64,000 bases of DNA from an uncultured Burkholderiales bacterium (GCA_937944385.1 CALDYQ010000009.1:33777-97776), one strand, 5' to 3'. Shown: positions 1 to 8,086, counted from the first letter of the stretch. Notes: generated by a model from the sequence alone, not told the origin. A program made the numbers and translations.

Positions 1-442
1 CCGCGTGAAACAGGATCGTGTCGCCCGGACGGCACTTGTAGGAGCGATTCAGCAGGTATTCGACCGTCATCGCACGCAGAAAACCGGCCGCTGCGTCCTG
101 CTCGCTCACCCACTGCGGAAGCTTGACCAGATGCTTGGCGGGATGATTGCGCTCGCTGGCGTAGCCACCGAGCGGGCCATCGCAGTAGACGACACGGTCG
201 CCGGGGGCAACTTCGGTCACCCCCGGGCCGACTGCGATGACGATCCCCGCGCCTTCCTTGCCAATACCCGAGGGCAGCGGGACCGGGTAGAGCCCCGTCC
301 GGTGATAGGTGTCGATGAAATTGACCCCGCAGGCGGTCTGAAGAATGCGCGCCTCACCCGGCCCCGGCAGGGGTAACTCAACCACGGCATGCTCGAGCAC
401 TTCGGGACCGCCGGTGCGGTTGAATCGGACGACCTGGGCCAT
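1..442 (-). CDS. qorA: NADPH:quinone oxidoreductase (zinc-independent alcohol dehydrogenase family), N-terminal part
   Basis: The first 147 residues of a quinone oxidoreductase are visible; the rest lies beyond the left edge (the family is about 325 aa). The start ATG is preceded by AAGGAG at good spacing. The N-terminus has the GroES-like fold pattern of QorA: HAVVELPLPGPGEA, then CGVNFIDTYHRTGLYP, then the GIGKEGAGIV glycine stretch and GDRVVYCDGPLGGYA. These proteins reduce quinones with NADPH in the cytoplasm by one-electron chemistry. The catalytic-zinc cysteines of true alcohol dehydrogenases are not seen here, as expected for QorA. It lies downstream of crcB and the LysR gene on the same strand, after a 30 bp gap, so it may be co-transcribed with them. 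Family assignment is firm; substrate is not shown. Confidence 0.88.
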   Translation of the reverse strand, partial: MAQVVRFNRTGGPEVLEHAVVELPLPGPGEARILQTACGVNFIDTYHRTGLYPVPLPSGIGKEGAGIVIAVGPGVTEVAPGDRVVYCDGPLGGYASERNHPAKHLVKLPQWVSEQDAAAGFLRAMTVEYLLNRSYKCRPGDTILFHA

Positions 443-472
443 GAGGAATCTCCTTTTTCGACGAGTCGCGAA

Positions 473-877
473 TCACGCCTCCACCTGCCAGCGGACGAGC
501 GAAAAACCAAGCCAGGTGAGGGACAACGACAACGCGAGATGAAGCGCAATCAGCCCGAAAGCCCGCGCCCAGTACTCCGCCATCATCAGACCGACGACCT
601 CCGCGCTGAAGGTTGAGAAGGTCGTCAGTGCACCGAGAAAACCTGTGACCACCATGAGGCGGATGAGCGGCGAGGCTTCGGGATGCTCGGCCAACCAGCC
701 GAGGGCAAGGCCGACGAGGAACCCGCCCGCGGCATTGGCCACGAGCGTGCCGAGCGGAAGCCAGCCGCGGGCATTGAGCCAGAGCGCAAGCCCGTAGCGC
801 AGCCATGCGCCGACGACCGCACCAGCCGCAATCGAGGCAAGCACGGCCGCCGGGGTCGCTGCAGCACCGGCAATCAT
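473..877 (-). CDS. crcB: Fluoride-specific ion channel CrcB/FluC
   Basis: A 134 aa inner-membrane protein with four hydrophobic segments, the normal size for FluC, which exports fluoride as a dual-topology dimer. Family marks are visible: the Arg-Tyr pair near residue 27, the central TLVANAAGGF motif with Asn48, and the phenylalanine box TTFSTF at residues 85-90. I took the ATG that overlaps the stop of the upstream LysR gene by 4 bp (ATGA). The reading frame is open further upstream, but that part only shadows the LysR gene. Overlap implies translational coupling to the regulator. No fluoride riboswitch was recognised before the operon. Confidence 0.94.
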   Translation of the reverse strand: MIAGAAATPAAVLASIAAGAVVGAWLRYGLALWLNARGWLPLGTLVANAAGGFLVGLALGWLAEHPEASPLIRLMVVTGFLGALTTFSTFSAEVVGLMMAEYWARAFGLIALHLALSLSLTWLGFSLVRWQVEA

Positions 878-1773
878 CGGGTCGCCGCTGCCCGCCAGAC
901 GCAGTCCACCACGTCGCGGTGGGCGCCCCGCTCGCGGTAGAGACGAACTTCCATCGTGCCCGTCCAGTGAGCATCGCCACAGCGGGCGAGCCGCCTGCTC
1001 TTCACGTCGCGCTGCACCGCGCTCTCGGGCAACCACGCGAGCCCGTGGCCCTCGAGGGCCATGACCTTGAGCGCCTCGGACATGTCGTTCTCATAGACGC
1101 AATCCAGGTGCGCCCGAAGCGGCGATTGCTGGAGGATCAGCTCCACCATGCGGCCGAGGTAAGCCTGCGGCGTGTAGGAGAGGTAGGGGACCTTGCGAAG
1201 GTCGCTACCTGGCAGCGTATAGCGGGCGCTTCCGTCCGAATCCGCCTTTGCAAAAGGGGCAATCGTCTCGGTGCCGAGCACGATCATCTCGTAGCGCGCT
1301 GCGTCGAGCTGCACCGGCTGGTTCGGGTGGTGATAGCAGAGCAGCAAATCGCAGTTGCCTTCGACCAGGCTCATCACCGCGTCATGGACGTTGAGCGCGT
1401 TCAACTTGACCTTGACCCGGCCGAGTTTCCTTTCAAGCGCGGCAAGCCAGGCTGGGAAAAACGTGAGCGAGAGCGTATGCGGTGCCGCGAACAGGATCGT
1501 GTCGACCGGTGCACTCTGCAAGCCCCGCGCGATTGCGCGCGCATCCATCGCTTGGCGGACGATTTCGGCCGCGCGCTCCCGAAACTGCTCCCCGGCCTTG
1601 GTGAGCCGAGTCGGGTAGCTCGTCCGATCGATCAATTCCGCGCCGAGCCACTGCTCGAGAGCGCGGATTCGGCGCGAGAACGCGGGCTGCGTCACGTAAC
1701 GGAGTTCGGCCGCGCGCGAAAAGCTGCCGGTTTCGGCCAGCTGGAGGAAATCCTCCACCCACTTGAGTTCCAT
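874..1773 (-). CDS. LysR-family transcriptional regulator, HypT (YjiE)-like
   Basis: A 299 aa LysR-type regulator: winged helix-turn-helix in residues 1-60 (AAELRYVTQPAFSRRIRALE) followed by a substrate-binding-like effector domain. The order of motifs resembles E. coli HypT, the hypochlorite-responsive regulator: VTQPAFSRRIRALE, HTLSLTFFPAW, a DAVMSLVEGNCD segment, MSEALKVMALEG and GLAWLPESAVQ. HypT itself is activated by methionine oxidation; whether the relevant methionines are present needs an alignment. Its stop overlaps the crcB start, so the two should be co-translated. A palindrome with the LysR T-N11-A pattern lies about 22 bp upstream of the start. A role in oxidant or chlorine stress is inference from similarity. 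Confidence 0.85.
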   Translation of the reverse strand: MELKWVEDFLQLAETGSFSRAAELRYVTQPAFSRRIRALEQWLGAELIDRTSYPTRLTKAGEQFRERAAEIVRQAMDARAIARGLQSAPVDTILFAAPHTLSLTFFPAWLAALERKLGRVKVKLNALNVHDAVMSLVEGNCDLLLCYHHPNQPVQLDAARYEMIVLGTETIAPFAKADSDGSARYTLPGSDLRKVPYLSYTPQAYLGRMVELILQQSPLRAHLDCVYENDMSEALKVMALEGHGLAWLPESAVQRDVKSRRLARCGDAHWTGTMEVRLYRERGAHRDVVDCVWRAAATR

Positions 1774-1783
1774 GACCCAAGTT

Positions 1784-1809
1784 TAGCCGAGGCTATGCCG
1801 TTTCGGCAT
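1784..1809. promoter_or_regulatory. Overlapping palindromes upstream of the LysR gene (candidate LysR box)
   Basis: Two adjoining inverted repeats sit in the 55 bp gap: TAGCC-GA-GGCTA (1784-1795) and ATGCCG-TTT-CGGCAT (1795-1809). The second contains T-N11-A, the core of LysR-type binding sites, and lies 22 bp before the regulator's start, where autoregulatory sites are usual. A factor-independent terminator for the upstream FabH-like gene is less likely because no T-tract follows. Confidence 0.45.
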
Positions 1810-1828
1810 GAGGAAGGACGCGAGCCCC

Positions 1829-2968
1829 CTACTGGACGCCGTACGCTTTCCGATCCACGTAATACGCCGCTTCGATGCCCGCCAGACTGCGACCGCGCGG
1901 ATCCTTCGTGGCGCGGATCTCGTTGACGAGTTCGAGCGCCGTCTTGTCGCAGGGCGGGAGTTCGACATCGCTTGCTTCGACGGGCGTGGTGCGCGCCCCC
2001 CACTTCACGAAATGCGAACAAAGAGTCAGACCCGCCCCGAAGGCCGGCATGAGGAGGTTCGAGCCCGGCGCCACCCGCCCCGCTTCGAGCGCTTCGACCA
2101 AGGCAACCGGCACCGTGGCCGCACTCATGTTGCCGTATTTCTGCACGGTGAGGATGACCTTCTCCATCGGGATGCCCGCGTACTTGGCCACGGATTCGAT
2201 GATGCGCGCATTCGCCTGATGCGGCACGACGAGATCGATGTCCTCCGGCCGAAGCCCGACTTTCTGAAGCGTCTTTGCGCTCGCATCCGTCATGCCCTGG
2301 ACGGCCCGCTTGAAGATCTGCGGCCCGTCGAAATCCCACAGCATGTCGCCGAACGTCACGTTCGCATTTGCGTAGGTCGCGCCGTAGCCCCGCCGCACGC
2401 GCAGGATGCCGCGCGCATCACCGTAGCAACCGAGCGTCTCCCCGAGCAGACCGATGGGCTCATCCGTGGCCTCGAGCACAACCGCGGCCGAGCCGTCGCC
2501 AAAGAGCACCGCTACGCCGCGGTTGTCCCAGTCCATGTAGCGGGAGATCAGCTCGACACCGACGACGAGCGCGCGCTTGACGACGCCCGTGCGGATCATT
2601 GCCGTCGCCGTGGACAGGCCATAGAGGAAGCTCGTGCAGGCGGTGTTGACATCCATCGCCGCAGCGCCGTCGCAGCCAAGCTTGTATTGGAGCGCCGACG
2701 CCGTGTTCGGCACCATCTCGTCGTAGCTGCAGCTTCCGTAGACGATCAGATCGATGTCGCCTGCCGCGCGCCCCGCGCAGGCGAGCGCCCGACGCGCCGC
2801 GACGTAGGACATTTCAATTGCTGGCACATGCGAGATGCGCCGCTCCTTCATGCCGGTGCGTGAGGTGATCCACTCGTCGTCGGTGTCGAGAAAGGTCGCC
2901 AGATCCGCGTTCGTGAGCACCGCCGGGGGCATGCACTTGCCCCACCCCGTGATGGCTGCGTAGGTCAT
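1829..2968 (-). CDS. 3-oxoacyl-ACP synthase III-like protein (FabH family)
   Basis: A 379 aa ketoacyl-ACP synthase of the FabH fold, which condenses an acyl-CoA with malonyl-ACP. The Cys-His-Asn triad is visible as Cys111 (VNTACTSF), His251 (VPHQAN) and Asn281 (KYGNMSA), almost the same spacing as E. coli FabH. It is about 55 residues longer than the housekeeping enzyme because of a C-terminal tail after residue 325. That, and its position away from any fab cluster, suggests a paralogue for a special fatty acid or secondary product; the housekeeping fabH is probably elsewhere. The start chosen follows GGAGGAG; an upstream open stretch of 36 codons lacks such a site. It follows the gamma-carbonic anhydrase by 61 bp. 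Confidence 0.88.
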   Translation of the reverse strand: MTYAAITGWGKCMPPAVLTNADLATFLDTDDEWITSRTGMKERRISHVPAIEMSYVAARRALACAGRAAGDIDLIVYGSCSYDEMVPNTASALQYKLGCDGAAAMDVNTACTSFLYGLSTATAMIRTGVVKRALVVGVELISRYMDWDNRGVAVLFGDGSAAVVLEATDEPIGLLGETLGCYGDARGILRVRRGYGATYANANVTFGDMLWDFDGPQIFKRAVQGMTDASAKTLQKVGLRPEDIDLVVPHQANARIIESVAKYAGIPMEKVILTVQKYGNMSAATVPVALVEALEAGRVAPGSNLLMPAFGAGLTLCSHFVKWGARTTPVEASDVELPPCDKTALELVNEIRATKDPRGRSLAGIEAAYYVDRKAYGVQ

Positions 2969-3029
2969 CTCGTTCTCCTCCGGTTCGTCCACCGGCCGCT
3001 TGGGCCGCGCGTGTCGTTCGGCGATCGTT

Positions 3030-3569
3030 CTAGATTCGACGGAACGTGGCGGCAAACGTCGCCCCGTTCGCCACATAGTGCTCGGCCCCGCCGCGAAGAC
3101 GCACCACCTCCTCGTCGGTCAACTCGCGCACGACCTTGGCGGGTGCCCCGAGAATCAGGCTTCGCGGCGGAAAGTGCTTGCCCTCGGGCACGAGCGCGTG
3201 TGCCCCCACGAGAGCGTTCTCGCCGATCACTGCGCCGTTGAGCACCGTGGCACCGATGCCGACCAGGGCACCATCGCCGATCGTGCATCCGTGCAGGCAG
3301 ACCTGGTGTCCGATCACGCAGTACCGCCCCACGGTGACCGGAAAACCATGGTCCGCATGCACCATGGAAAGGTCCTGGACGTTGCTGCCCTCGCCGATCG
3401 TGATGAGCTCGCAGTCGCCACGGAGCACGGCCCCAAACCAGACGCTCACGCGATCGTGCAGCACGACCGAGCCCATGACGCGGGCGGTGTCTGCGATGAA
3501 ATGGCCGCCGCCGAGAAGCGTGGGCACGCGGTCACCGACGGCAAACAGGGGCTGGGCGGTTTCTGTCAT
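3030..3569 (-). CDS. Gamma-carbonic anhydrase-like hexapeptide-repeat protein
   Basis: A 179 aa left-handed beta-helix protein of the gamma-carbonic anhydrase/YrdA group. Hexapeptide repeats run through the middle (TIGDGALVGIGATVLNGAVI). The three zinc-ligand histidines of the family are present in MVHADHG and GHQVCLHGC. YrdA-type members are trimers whose carbonic anhydrase activity is often low or undetected, so the physiological role is open. The start at MTETAQ gives the usual length; no Shine-Dalgarno sequence is seen, but a GATAAT hexamer ends 6 nt before the ATG. It is divergent from trhO with 40 bp between start codons. Confidence 0.9.
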   Translation of the reverse strand: MTETAQPLFAVGDRVPTLLGGGHFIADTARVMGSVVLHDRVSVWFGAVLRGDCELITIGEGSNVQDLSMVHADHGFPVTVGRYCVIGHQVCLHGCTIGDGALVGIGATVLNGAVIGENALVGAHALVPEGKHFPPRSLILGAPAKVVRELTDEEVVRLRGGAEHYVANGATFAATFRRI

Positions 3570-3575
3570 GCACGA

Positions 3576-3581
3576 ATTATC
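3576..3581 (-). promoter_or_regulatory. Putative -10 element of the gamma-carbonic anhydrase gene (leaderless geometry)
   Basis: GATAAT on the minus strand ends 6 nt before the ATG at 3569, so transcription would begin at or next to the start codon. No good -35 match was seen. Confidence 0.4.
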
Positions 3582-3595
3582 GAAGAAGCCCTTTC

Positions 3596-3601
3596 TAGAA
3601 T
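3596..3601 (+). promoter_or_regulatory. Putative -10 element of trhO (near-leaderless)
   Basis: TAGAAT ends 8 nt before the ATG at 3610, and there is no Shine-Dalgarno sequence. A start site 6-7 nt downstream would give an mRNA with a leader of 0-2 nt. Confidence 0.4.
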
Positions 3602-3609
3602 TCCGGCAA

Positions 3610-4350
3610 ATGAACATTCTCAATGTCGCCAGCTATCGTTTTGTCCGCCTGACCGACCCCGCCGGCCTCAAGGCCGCGTGGCTCGAGCGCGGTCGGGCTC
3701 TCGGGGTCAAAGGGACGATCCTCCTGGCCGAGGAAGGGATCAACCTTTTCCTCGCGGGGGCCGAAACTGCGGTGCGCACGCTGATTGCGATCATCGAAGA
3801 CACGCCCGGTCTCGACGGCCTGGATCTGAAGGAGAGCTGGAGCGAGACGCCCCCGTTCCGCCGGTTCAAGATCAAGGTCAAGCGCGAGATCGTGACCTTC
3901 CGCCAGCCGGGCATCGACCCCGTGGCCAACCCCGCGCCGACAATGTCGCCCGAGGAATTGCGGGCGCGTCTGGACCAGGGCGAGCCGATCGTGCTGCTCG
4001 ACACGCGCAACGGCGTCGAGGTCGCGCGCGGCACCTTCCGTGGCGCCCTCCACTGGGGCAACCACAATTTCACCGAGTTCGGCCAGATCGCGCGCGAGCG
4101 CATCGATGAGCTGGCCGGCAAGACGGTCGTCAGCTTCTGCACTGGAGGCATTCGCTGCGAAAAGGCCGCCCCCTACCTGCGTTCCCTCGGCGCGAAGGAC
4201 GTCCATCAGCTTGAAGGCGGCATCCTGCGCTATTTCGAGCGCGTTGGTCGCGACCATTTCGATGGCGACTGCTTCGTCTTTGACGAGCGCGCCGCGCTAG
4301 ACCCGTCGCTGCGTCCGGCAGACCCTCACGCGGTCAGTGCTTCCACTTGA
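3610..4350 (+). CDS. trhO: tRNA uridine(34) hydroxylase TrhO (rhodanese-domain protein)
   Basis: A 246 aa protein of the YceA/TrhO family, which hydroxylates uridine-34 of tRNAs at C5 using oxygen, the first step towards cmo5U or mcmo5U. An N-terminal ferredoxin-like domain (MNILNVASYRFVRL, then GTILLAEEGINLFLAG) is followed by a rhodanese domain with the family loop SFCTGGIRCEK holding the active cysteine, and by a C-terminal LEGGILRYFE segment. It is shorter than the 350 aa E. coli enzyme because the C-terminal zinc-like extension is missing, which is common in short homologues. Its 3' end overlaps the converging downstream gene by 17 bp. Confidence 0.9.
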   Translation: MNILNVASYRFVRLTDPAGLKAAWLERGRALGVKGTILLAEEGINLFLAGAETAVRTLIAIIEDTPGLDGLDLKESWSETPPFRRFKIKVKREIVTFRQPGIDPVANPAPTMSPEELRARLDQGEPIVLLDTRNGVEVARGTFRGALHWGNHNFTEFGQIARERIDELAGKTVVSFCTGGIRCEKAAPYLRSLGAKDVHQLEGGILRYFERVGRDHFDGDCFVFDERAALDPSLRPADPHAVSAST

Positions 4351-6388
4351 CCACGGAGAGCAGGTTGTTGAAGTCGTCCGTCCAGAGCGGCGCACCGGGC
4401 ACCCGCGAGAGCGGACGGCCCCCCTCGATGCGGGCGAGCACCTCGGGTCTGCGCGCGAGCAGCACCCAGGTAGATGTGGTGTGCAGCGTGTTCTCCGGCT
4501 GACTCGGGTCTTCCACGACGACACCGACCAAGCCCTCGAGGTGGGCAATCTCGGCGAGCACCGGCGGCAGATCGAGAAATCGGTTCGATACATGGTAGGC
4601 GAGCACCCCGTCACTTGCGACTTGAGTCATGAACGAGCGCACCGCCTCGTAGGTGATCAGGTGCATCGGGATCGAATCGCCAGAGAACGCGTCCACCGCG
4701 AGCACGTTGAAGGCATTCGCAGCCTCCCGCTCGAGTGAGAGCCGGGCGTCCCCGAGGATGACCGAGACGGTTGCATTGCGCGCCTCGGCATCCGCGAGGT
4801 ACGTGAAGCGAAGCCGGGCCAGGCGCTCGACCTCAGGATTGATCTCGTAGATGCGGCAGATGTCGCCTCGCCGGCAGTAAGCCGCAACCGTGCCCACCCC
4901 GAGCCCGATCATGCCGATGCGCTGGGTGGGCACGCTGAGCGGCGCGCGCAGCCGCTGAACATTCACCGCACGGCCGAAGCCCGATGTGGGCGTGTAGTAG
5001 GTCGTCGGCTCGGCACGCCACTTCTCGTGGGGATACTGCTCGCCGTGCAGGATGGCCCCATGCACGAGACGGACCAGGCGGCTCTCGGTGCCCTCTTCAC
5101 CGTACGCCTTCACCTTGAGCACGCCGTAGAAGTTGCGCGCCACGTCGAGGGCGTTTTCGTGCTCGTTCTTCAGGTACCAGGCACCGGTGCCGAACGCCCC
5201 GAGCGCGAGCGCGACCGCCAACCATCGCAGCAGCGGTTGCACCGCCGTGACGACCGGGATGAACAGCAAGGCCGCGAGCCAGAGCGCCAGCGGCACTTCG
5301 AGGAACGTCGGAGTCAGGAGCGGCGCACCGACGCTGACCACGAGCGCCCCCAAGGCACCGCCCAGCGCCACGAAGAGGTAGAACTGCGTCAGGTGAGCCG
5401 GGTCGGGTTTCGCCTCGACCAACTCGCCGTGCATGACCATGCAGACGACGAACAGCCCGACACAGAACACGCTCGTCTGCACGATGAGGTCGAACTGAAA
5501 GGTCTTGTCGACCAGCAGGTAGCACATCCCGATGACCACGACGAAGAACGGCCCGGCATAGGTCGAGCGCTTGTACCAGCCCGTGCCGTCGAAGGTCAGG
5601 ATGAAGGTGAGCAGGTAGAGCGTAAGCGGCAGAACCCACAGTAGCGGCACGCTGGCCACGTTCTGGGTGATGTGGTTGGTCACCGCCAGAAGCAGCATCG
5701 AGCCGACCGCGGAGAGCGCAATCCAGTGAAGCCGCGCAGCGATGCTCGGCGGCGCACCGGTCGCCTGTCGGGCATCCTGGGCAACCGCGGATACGACCTG
5801 CCCCGTGTCAGCCGCGCGCGCCACCCGCCAGGCGAGTGTGGCCACCAGCACGACGAAGAGCGCAAACAGCACCGACCAGCCCCACGCCTGATGCCGTGTA
5901 CCGGTGAAGGGCTCGATCAGCGCCGGATAGGAGACGAGCGCTGCAAGTGAAGCGGCGTTTGAGAGCGCAAACAGACGGTAGGGGTCGCGCTTGGGCTCGA
6001 GCCGCGCAAACCAAGCCTGGATCAGCGGACTGGTCGTGGAGAGCACGAAGTACGGCAACCCGATCGTGACCAAGAGCAGGATCAGGATGCGGGAGATCGG
6101 CTCTTCGGTCCCGTCGGGCTTCAGCCCCAGCGGGGCGAGGATCGGCAAGGTGAGGAGCGCCGCCGCGGCGAGCGCGATGTGCAGTCGTGGTAAGCGGCGC
6201 GAGCCGAGCCAGCGAGGCGCAGCATCGGCGTAGGCGTAACCCGCGAGCAGCGCCGCTTGGAAGAAGAGCATGCAGGTCGTCCACACGGCAGACGATCCGC
6301 CGAACCAAGGAAGGATCTGCTTGGCGATCAGCGGCTGAACGAGAAAGAGCAGGAAGGCCGAGAGTGCGACCGTGGCGAAGAAGTGCAT
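4334..6388 (-). CDS. Membrane-anchored spermidine-synthase-like methyltransferase-fold protein
   Basis: A 684 aa fusion: about 12 hydrophobic segments fill residues 1-400, and a soluble Rossmann domain of the spermidine synthase family follows. The nucleotide-binding glycine motif GMIGLGVGTVAAYC, the acidic IYEINPEVERLAR and the catalytic-region LAVDAFSGDSIPMHL are all visible. Proteins of this layout are annotated as fused MFS/spermidine synthase, but their reaction is not established; some sit in polyamine export or lipid pathways. A GCGGGG-CCCCGC hairpin directly before the ATG includes the likely ribosome site. It lies 137 bp downstream of htpX on the same strand and converges with trhO. 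Confidence 0.82.
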   Translation of the reverse strand: MHFFATVALSAFLLFLVQPLIAKQILPWFGGSSAVWTTCMLFFQAALLAGYAYADAAPRWLGSRRLPRLHIALAAAALLTLPILAPLGLKPDGTEEPISRILILLLVTIGLPYFVLSTTSPLIQAWFARLEPKRDPYRLFALSNAASLAALVSYPALIEPFTGTRHQAWGWSVLFALFVVLVATLAWRVARAADTGQVVSAVAQDARQATGAPPSIAARLHWIALSAVGSMLLLAVTNHITQNVASVPLLWVLPLTLYLLTFILTFDGTGWYKRSTYAGPFFVVVIGMCYLLVDKTFQFDLIVQTSVFCVGLFVVCMVMHGELVEAKPDPAHLTQFYLFVALGGALGALVVSVGAPLLTPTFLEVPLALWLAALLFIPVVTAVQPLLRWLAVALALGAFGTGAWYLKNEHENALDVARNFYGVLKVKAYGEEGTESRLVRLVHGAILHGEQYPHEKWRAEPTTYYTPTSGFGRAVNVQRLRAPLSVPTQRIGMIGLGVGTVAAYCRRGDICRIYEINPEVERLARLRFTYLADAEARNATVSVILGDARLSLEREAANAFNVLAVDAFSGDSIPMHLITYEAVRSFMTQVASDGVLAYHVSNRFLDLPPVLAEIAHLEGLVGVVVEDPSQPENTLHTTSTWVLLARRPEVLARIEGGRPLSRVPGAPLWTDDFNNLLSVVKWKH

Positions 6389-6406
6389 GCGGGGCTCACT
6401 CCCCGC
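6389..6406 (-). promoter_or_regulatory. Hairpin enclosing the ribosome-binding site of the spermidine-synthase-like gene
   Basis: On the minus strand GCGGGG-AGTGAG-CCCCGC ends directly at the ATG. The only Shine-Dalgarno-like string, GGGGAG, lies inside the stem, so folding would hide it from ribosomes. Confidence 0.4.
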
Positions 6407-6476
6407 GATGCCGGGAAGCGATCAGGCAGACGAGTCGGAGAATGCTAGCCACGTGGCCCGGCCCCAGAAAATCGCG

Positions 6477-6506
6477 CGCCCCGGTCGAACAAAGTCCGCC
6501 GGGGCG
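6477..6506 (-). terminator. Possible weak terminator after htpX
   Basis: An 8 bp inverted repeat, CGCCCCGG and CCGGGGCG with a 14 nt loop, lies 20 bp downstream of the htpX stop. On the minus strand it is followed by a short GATTTTC, so any factor-independent termination would be partial. Confidence 0.35.
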
Positions 6507-6525
6507 TCCGGGCACTGTGCTTGGA

Positions 6526-7398
6526 TCAGCGCGCGTCGCGCAGCGCCTGAATCCGCGCCTCGATTGGCGGATGGCTGGAGAAGAGCGCCAACATGCCAGC
6601 TTTACTGCCGATGCCCATGGTCTTGACGCTCTGCGGCAGTTCGCCGGGCTCCAAGCCCCCGAGGCGGGCGAGCGCGTTGATCATCGGCTCCTTGCGGCCC
6701 ATGAGCTCCGCCGCGCCCGCGTCGGCTCGATATTCCCGCTGTCGGCTGAACCAGGCCACGATGATGGCCGCCAGCACGCCAAGCAGGATATCCATGATGA
6801 TCGTGGTCGCGTAGTAGCCGATGCCTGGCCCGTCGTCCTGGTTGCGCAGGATGACCTTGTCGACGAAGTAACCCACGATTCGGGAAATAAAGACGACGAA
6901 CGTGTTCATCACACCCTGGATGAGCGTCATGGTGACCATGTCGCCGTTGGCGACATGGGCCACCTCGTGGCCGATCACCGCCTCGACTTCCTCGCGGTTC
7001 ATGCTCTGCAGCAGCCCGGTCGAGACAGCCACCAGGGCCGAGTTCTTGAATGCTCCGGTGGCAAACGCATTGGGCTCGCCTTCGTAGATGGCGACCTCGG
7101 GCATGCCAATCTGTGCTTTCTGCGCGAAACGCTCCACCGTCTGCACGATCCAGCGGTGCGTGGGATCCGGCGAGTCGTTGATGACCTGTGCACCGGTCGA
7201 CATCTTCGCGATCGGCTTGCTCATGAGCAGCGAGATGATGGCCCCGCCAAAGCCCATCACCAGCGCAAAGCCCAGCAATGCCGTCAGGTCGAGCCCGTTG
7301 GCGGTCAGAAAGCGGTTCAAGCCGAGGATGTTGGCGACGATGCCAAGCACCACGACCACCGCCAGGTTGGTCAGGACGAAGAGCAGAATCCGTTTCAT
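6526..7398 (-). CDS. htpX: Heat-shock membrane zinc protease HtpX
   Basis: A 290 aa inner-membrane M48 metalloprotease, the usual HtpX length, that degrades misfolded membrane proteins. Two N-terminal membrane segments (residues 5-27 and 38-58) are followed by the zinc motif His144-Glu145-Val-Ala-His148, then two more membrane segments near 157-178 and 190-215, and the third zinc ligand region [13 protein letters not shown]. The start follows GGAG. A sigma-32-like promoter lies upstream, which agrees with the known heat-shock control of htpX. Confidence 0.95.
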   Translation of the reverse strand: MKRILLFVLTNLAVVVVLGIVANILGLNRFLTANGLDLTALLGFALVMGFGGAIISLLMSKPIAKMSTGAQVINDSPDPTHRWIVQTVERFAQKAQIGMPEVAIYEGEPNAFATGAFKNSALVAVSTGLLQSMNREEVEAVIGHEVAHVANGDMVTMTLIQGVMNTFVVFISRIVGYFVDKVILRNQDDGPGIGYYATTIIMDILLGVLAAIIVAWFSRQREYRADAGAAELMGRKEPMINALARLGGLEPGELPQSVKTMGIGSKAGMLALFSSHPPIEARIQALRDAR

Positions 7399-7465
7399 TG
7401 AACTAACTCCGGAAGAACGTAGGAGGGTGCGCCGCCTCCGCCGTGGGGAAGCCGTCAGCGTCGAA

Positions 7466-7494
7466 TAGATGCGAACGATACCCCAGCTTTCAAG
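7466..7494 (-). promoter_or_regulatory. Sigma-32 (heat-shock)-like promoter of htpX
   Basis: On the minus strand a perfect CTTGAAA -35 box (7488-7494) is followed after 13 nt by TCGCATCTA (7466-7474), a fair match to the heat-shock -10 consensus CCCCATNTA. This predicts a leader of about 60 nt before htpX. The leader holds a small hairpin, GGAGG paired with CCTCC (7422-7439). Confidence 0.5.
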
Positions 7495-7775
7495 CGCCGA
7501 CCATCGCGAAAGCGAGCATGCAGCCGAATACACGCATGAATGCCCGTCGCTGTGGGATAATCTTGCGTTGCCCTTTGCCGGGACGTCGCCCATTGCGGCG
7601 CGCCGACTCGAGTCAGAGGCCACCCCGCCCGGTTCACAACCATTTCCTGAACCGTCACACGTATCCACGTTCCGGGAGCGGCCGTCCGCCGCCCGCCCGA
7701 AGCCTGAGCGAGCCCGGTGCACGGGATGATGATTCTGGCGCGTGGGCGCCGTGTGACACTGTCCGAAAGACCGAC
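7495..7775. other. Non-coding interval between the htpX promoter and rpmE2
   Basis: With the htpX leader, this divergent region makes a 377 bp stretch without a gene. The only promoter-like string towards rpmE2 that I see is GATAAT at 7556-7561, without a convincing -35. If used, rpmE2 would have a leader of about 200 nt. I could not identify a Zur operator or a conserved RNA structure. Open frames here have no recognisable product. Confidence 0.5.
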
Positions 7776-8024
7776 ATGAAAGAAGGCATTCACCCCAACT
7801 ACCGCGAGGTCGTGTTTCACGACACCGCCGCGAACGTCAAGTGGATCACCCGCTCGACCGTGGCGACCAACCGCAAGATCACCATGGAAGACGGCAAGGA
7901 GTATCCGCTCGTCGTACTCGAAATCTCGAGCGCCTCGCACCCGTTCTACACCGGCAAGCAGCAGCGCATCGTCGACACCGGAGGTCGCGTCGAGCGCTTC
8001 CGCCAGAAGTACGCCAAGAAGTAA
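7776..8024 (+). CDS. rpmE2: 50S ribosomal protein L31 type B (zinc-independent)
   Basis: An 82 aa ribosomal protein with the typical type B sequence: [17 protein letters not shown] at the start and [20 protein letters not shown] before a basic tail. It contains no cysteine, so it is the zinc-free form that in many bacteria replaces zinc-containing L31 under zinc limitation. The ATG gives the standard N-terminus; the frame is open upstream but that part is not conserved in L31. A strong terminator follows 60 bp downstream, so it is probably a single-gene unit. Confidence 0.95.
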   Translation: MKEGIHPNYREVVFHDTAANVKWITRSTVATNRKITMEDGKEYPLVVLEISSASHPFYTGKQQRIVDTGGRVERFRQKYAKK

Positions 8025-8086
8025 ATCGACGGACGAACGAGAGGCACCCCGAGCGGTCATCGTCCGCGTCCATCTCTCGCTGGAGC

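Noticed and set aside
874..1036. Longer N-terminus for CrcB (187 aa)
   Set aside because: The extra residues read through the LysR gene, are Arg-rich and exceed the family length; the ATGA junction fits the short form.
7495..7775. Zur operator in front of rpmE2
   Set aside because: Zinc-free L31 genes are often under Zur, but I found no AT-rich palindrome like known Zur boxes here.
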